In this document: one piece after another, positions 23,046 through 24,647 of the stretch | Position numbering within the stretch: the stretch's first letter is position 1 | How the letters are laid out: the number at the start of each line of letters is the position of its first letter | Program-made: the position numbers and the translations under genes | IMG/VR virus record: IMGVR_UViG_3300025085_000182 | Span: 1-24,647 of that record | Reading direction: 5' to 3' (one strand) | DNA length: 24,647 bases | Source of the DNA: a virus | Notes under the pieces: generated by a model | Told to the model about the DNA's origin: nothing | Database searches by the model: none | Seen by the model: only the letters and a program-made list of their open reading frames with translations

Positions 23046-24013
23046 TATCTCACATTGTTTAAGATGTCATATGCAAATTCAAAATCTAAACTATAATTGA
23101 CAAGTTTATTGTTTATCTGTGTTTTCTTTTCTAAAGAATTAGTTACAACATTTATTGGAGAAACTACTGATCCTATTTGTACCCAAACTAATTCAGATAG
23201 CATTATTTGTTTTATAGGTTCAAATTGTCCCTCATCTACATAACCAGTATTCATTCTGATTGTTTCAGATCCTTGTTTGTTGTATTGTAATTTTTGATGA
23301 TCTAAAGGTGAATATGTTGATCCTGAAATTATAGTTGATTTGTAACTCTTTTGATTTGTACTTAAAGACTGAACATTCTTCTTATTAAAATAATACTCTT
23401 GTAAAGCTCCAAACTTGTTTAAGAATATAACTTTTAAAATATTGTAAACTGGTTCACATATCCTTCTAACAGTTATTGGAAGTCCTGCTATTGTCTGAGT
23501 TCCTCCATCTGCTAATGTATCAGGAATTGTTGTATAAGTTACACCATTAGATGATTCAGATGGGACATATGCAGCTCCAGTTTCAGGAAGATACATTGTA
23601 GTGTTTGATTGTAATAGTTGTCCTGCAACTAATTGCTTGTTAGAACCTTCATTAAATTCACTATAAGCATCAAATCCATATATATTATGTTCAATTAATT
23701 GACTAGAACTTTGTGCTGCAATAGCTCTTTGTTCTTTAGTTCCAGTAAAAAAGTTAATATCAATTTCTGCTGTAATTACTAGACTGTTTTTTGTAGTTGT
23801 GCTATATGGAAATACACCATCCCATGTAACATCTAAATAGTCTTTTATCAATTCTGACACCTCAAAGACTACATTGTTAGAGTTTGTGTTTTTTGAAATA
23901 ACATATTGATTAACACTATTTATTTTAATTGAAAGGTCTGCTGAACCTGATGCTGATTGTGATGTTTCATTTAAGAAAAAAGGTGATCTAAGTCTTACTA
24001 AGTAATTTGCCAT
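23045..24013 (-). CDS. Tail/baseplate protein (322 aa)
   Basis: A 322-aa, beta-rich protein with no hydrophobic helix. Blocks such as YLVRLRSPFFLNETSQS, VFEVSELIKDYLDVTWDG and KVIFLNKFGALQEYYFNKK recur, as far as I remember, in tail modules of Bacteroidota phages and lie next to the hub gene. The C-terminal LVNYSLDFEFAYDILNNVR resembles an assembly-interface strand. It is probably a distal-tail or baseplate subunit that binds the 1571-aa protein. The enzymatic role is nil as far as visible. Start ATG at 24013 is one base after the upstream stop. Confidence 0.6.
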   Translation of the reverse strand: MANYLVRLRSPFFLNETSQSASGSADLSIKINSVNQYVISKNTNSNNVVFEVSELIKDYLDVTWDGVFPYSTTTKNSLVITAEIDINFFTGTKEQRAIAAQSSSQLIEHNIYGFDAYSEFNEGSNKQLVAGQLLQSNTTMYLPETGAAYVPSESSNGVTYTTIPDTLADGGTQTIAGLPITVRRICEPVYNILKVIFLNKFGALQEYYFNKKNVQSLSTNQKSYKSTIISGSTYSPLDHQKLQYNKQGSETIRMNTGYVDEGQFEPIKQIMLSELVWVQIGSVVSPINVVTNSLEKKTQINNKLVNYSLDFEFAYDILNNVR

Positions 24014-24014
24014 G

Positions 24015-24572
24015 TTATTTGTTTGTTGTATAGTCTAAAAATGATTCTACATCAAGAGCATACTTATCTATTAATTCTTGAGGTAGTTTTTTGTAAGCTG
24101 ATTCAAATGCATCACTAAACCAGTATGATGGTTTCTTACCATACATAAAAATAGATCTAGCTATTAGGAAGGCTAAACTCTGCTGACCACCTTTCATAAA
24201 CTTTCCAGTTTCTTTATTTCTTAATCTTAACCTTTTCTTATTAGTCCATTTTAATATTGATGCTATAGGAGGCATTTTAGTCTTATAGCTAAATGTTTTT
24301 AAACCATATTTTCTTTGTCCATATTTTGTTTTCTTTCCATCAACCCCTGCATCTAAGTATGAACCATAATCTAAAAACATAAATTGTAATTGAAATGAAT
24401 TACTAGATACCTTTAGCTTATCATCTACTGATTTATCTAATTGTCCTGAGGCTACTAAAGGATATGACTTCCCATTCCTTCTGATCCTTTTCTTTTTAAG
24501 ATTCTTTCTTGCAGCAATAACTACATTCTTTCCAAAATCTTGTAATGCTTTCTTTGTCTTGTTAAAATCCAT
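24015..24572 (-). CDS. HK97 gp10-like tail completion/connector protein
   Basis: A 185-aa basic protein starting MDFNKTKKALQD at ATG 24572. A TTG two codons upstream was rejected because the ATG forms TAATG with the preceding stop. The pattern VASGQLDKSVDDKLKV followed by FMFLDYGSYLDAGVDGKK is the layout of gp10-like tail/neck completion proteins (a leading helix, a G-x-L-x-x-S turn, and an F-x-M-x-D-Y-G-x-x-x-D-x-G-V-x-G core). KMPPIASILKWTNKK and LAFLIARSIFMYGKKPS complete the fold. It would cap or join the tail tube. The neighbours are tail genes, consistent with this. Confidence 0.62.
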   Translation of the reverse strand: MDFNKTKKALQDFGKNVVIAARKNLKKKRIRRNGKSYPLVASGQLDKSVDDKLKVSSNSFQLQFMFLDYGSYLDAGVDGKKTKYGQRKYGLKTFSYKTKMPPIASILKWTNKKRLRLRNKETGKFMKGGQQSLAFLIARSIFMYGKKPSYWFSDAFESAYKKLPQELIDKYALDVESFLDYTTNK

Positions 24573-24647
24573 TAGCAAACACTTATATCATTTAATATTT
24601 GTACTGTAAAAGTAGTTGCCCATCCTGCTAAGATGTTTTCAAATCTA
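24572..24647 (-). CDS. C-terminal end of an upstream structural gene (cut by window edge)
   Basis: The last 24 codons of a gene entering from the right: ...RFENILAGWATTFTVQILND, then ISVC and TAA. Its stop shares a base with the next ATG (TAATG, 24574-24570). The fragment looks like beta strands ending in a Cys. The family cannot be named from this; by position it is a head-tail or tail gene. Confidence 0.6.
   Translation of the reverse strand, partial: RFENILAGWATTFTVQILNDISVC

Overview
The window looks like an internal fragment of the genome of a tailed phage (Caudoviricetes) infecting a Bacteroidota host, most plausibly a marine flavobacterium. The grounds are: very AT-rich DNA; every convincing gene on the minus strand and tightly packed; virtually no Shine-Dalgarno sequences, with starts preceded by A-rich DNA or fused to the previous stop as TAATG or ATGA; and virion proteins of types I associate with Bacteroidota phages (XkdF-type prohead protease with C-terminal extensions, a DUF6712-like connector, a large hub protein with Cys-rich modules, and FN3-like repeats of Bacteroidota style). 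No host genes, tRNA, integrase, terminase or transposon was seen. Both window ends cut through genes.

Transcription runs right to left. From the right edge: the C-terminal end of an unidentified gene, a gp10-like completion protein, a 322-aa tail/baseplate protein, a 1571-aa hub-like protein ending in about eleven Cys-framed repeat modules, a prolyl-4-hydroxylase-like 2OG-Fe(II) oxygenase, a 51-aa protein, and a short tape-measure-like protein (24647-15892). The head module follows: XkdF-like protease, two small basic or Cys-containing proteins, scaffold-like protein, major capsid protein, tail-tube-like protein, a strong intrinsic terminator near 12115, a 167-aa structural protein, the portal, and a DUF6712-like connector (15861-9217). 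Next come adsorption and lysis genes: a 935-aa fibre with a self-cleaving S74 chaperone domain, a 152-aa protein, an FN3-containing Cys-rich protein, a small membrane protein, a 32-aa peptide, an M15 endolysin, a two-helix holin-like protein and a 43-aa CDGSH-like iron-sulfur protein (9128-3588).

An extremely AT-rich non-coding stretch (about 3422-3587) with repeats and a palindrome separates this from a replication/recombination block (3310-1): an unknown protein, a terminator, a NinG-like protein, a coiled-coil protein, an OB-fold-like protein, a small protein with an SSB-like acidic tip, a DnaB-like helicase, and a sigma-factor-like protein cut by the left edge.

The most interesting points are: the hydroxylase placed directly after a tail protein with proline-rich linkers; the tandem Cys modules of that protein; the coupled CDGSH mini-gene; an SSB-like tip on a protein separate from the OB-fold candidate; a phage sigma-like factor overlapping the helicase gene; hairpins bracketing the capsid and tail-tube genes; and a head/tail gene order reversed relative to transcription.
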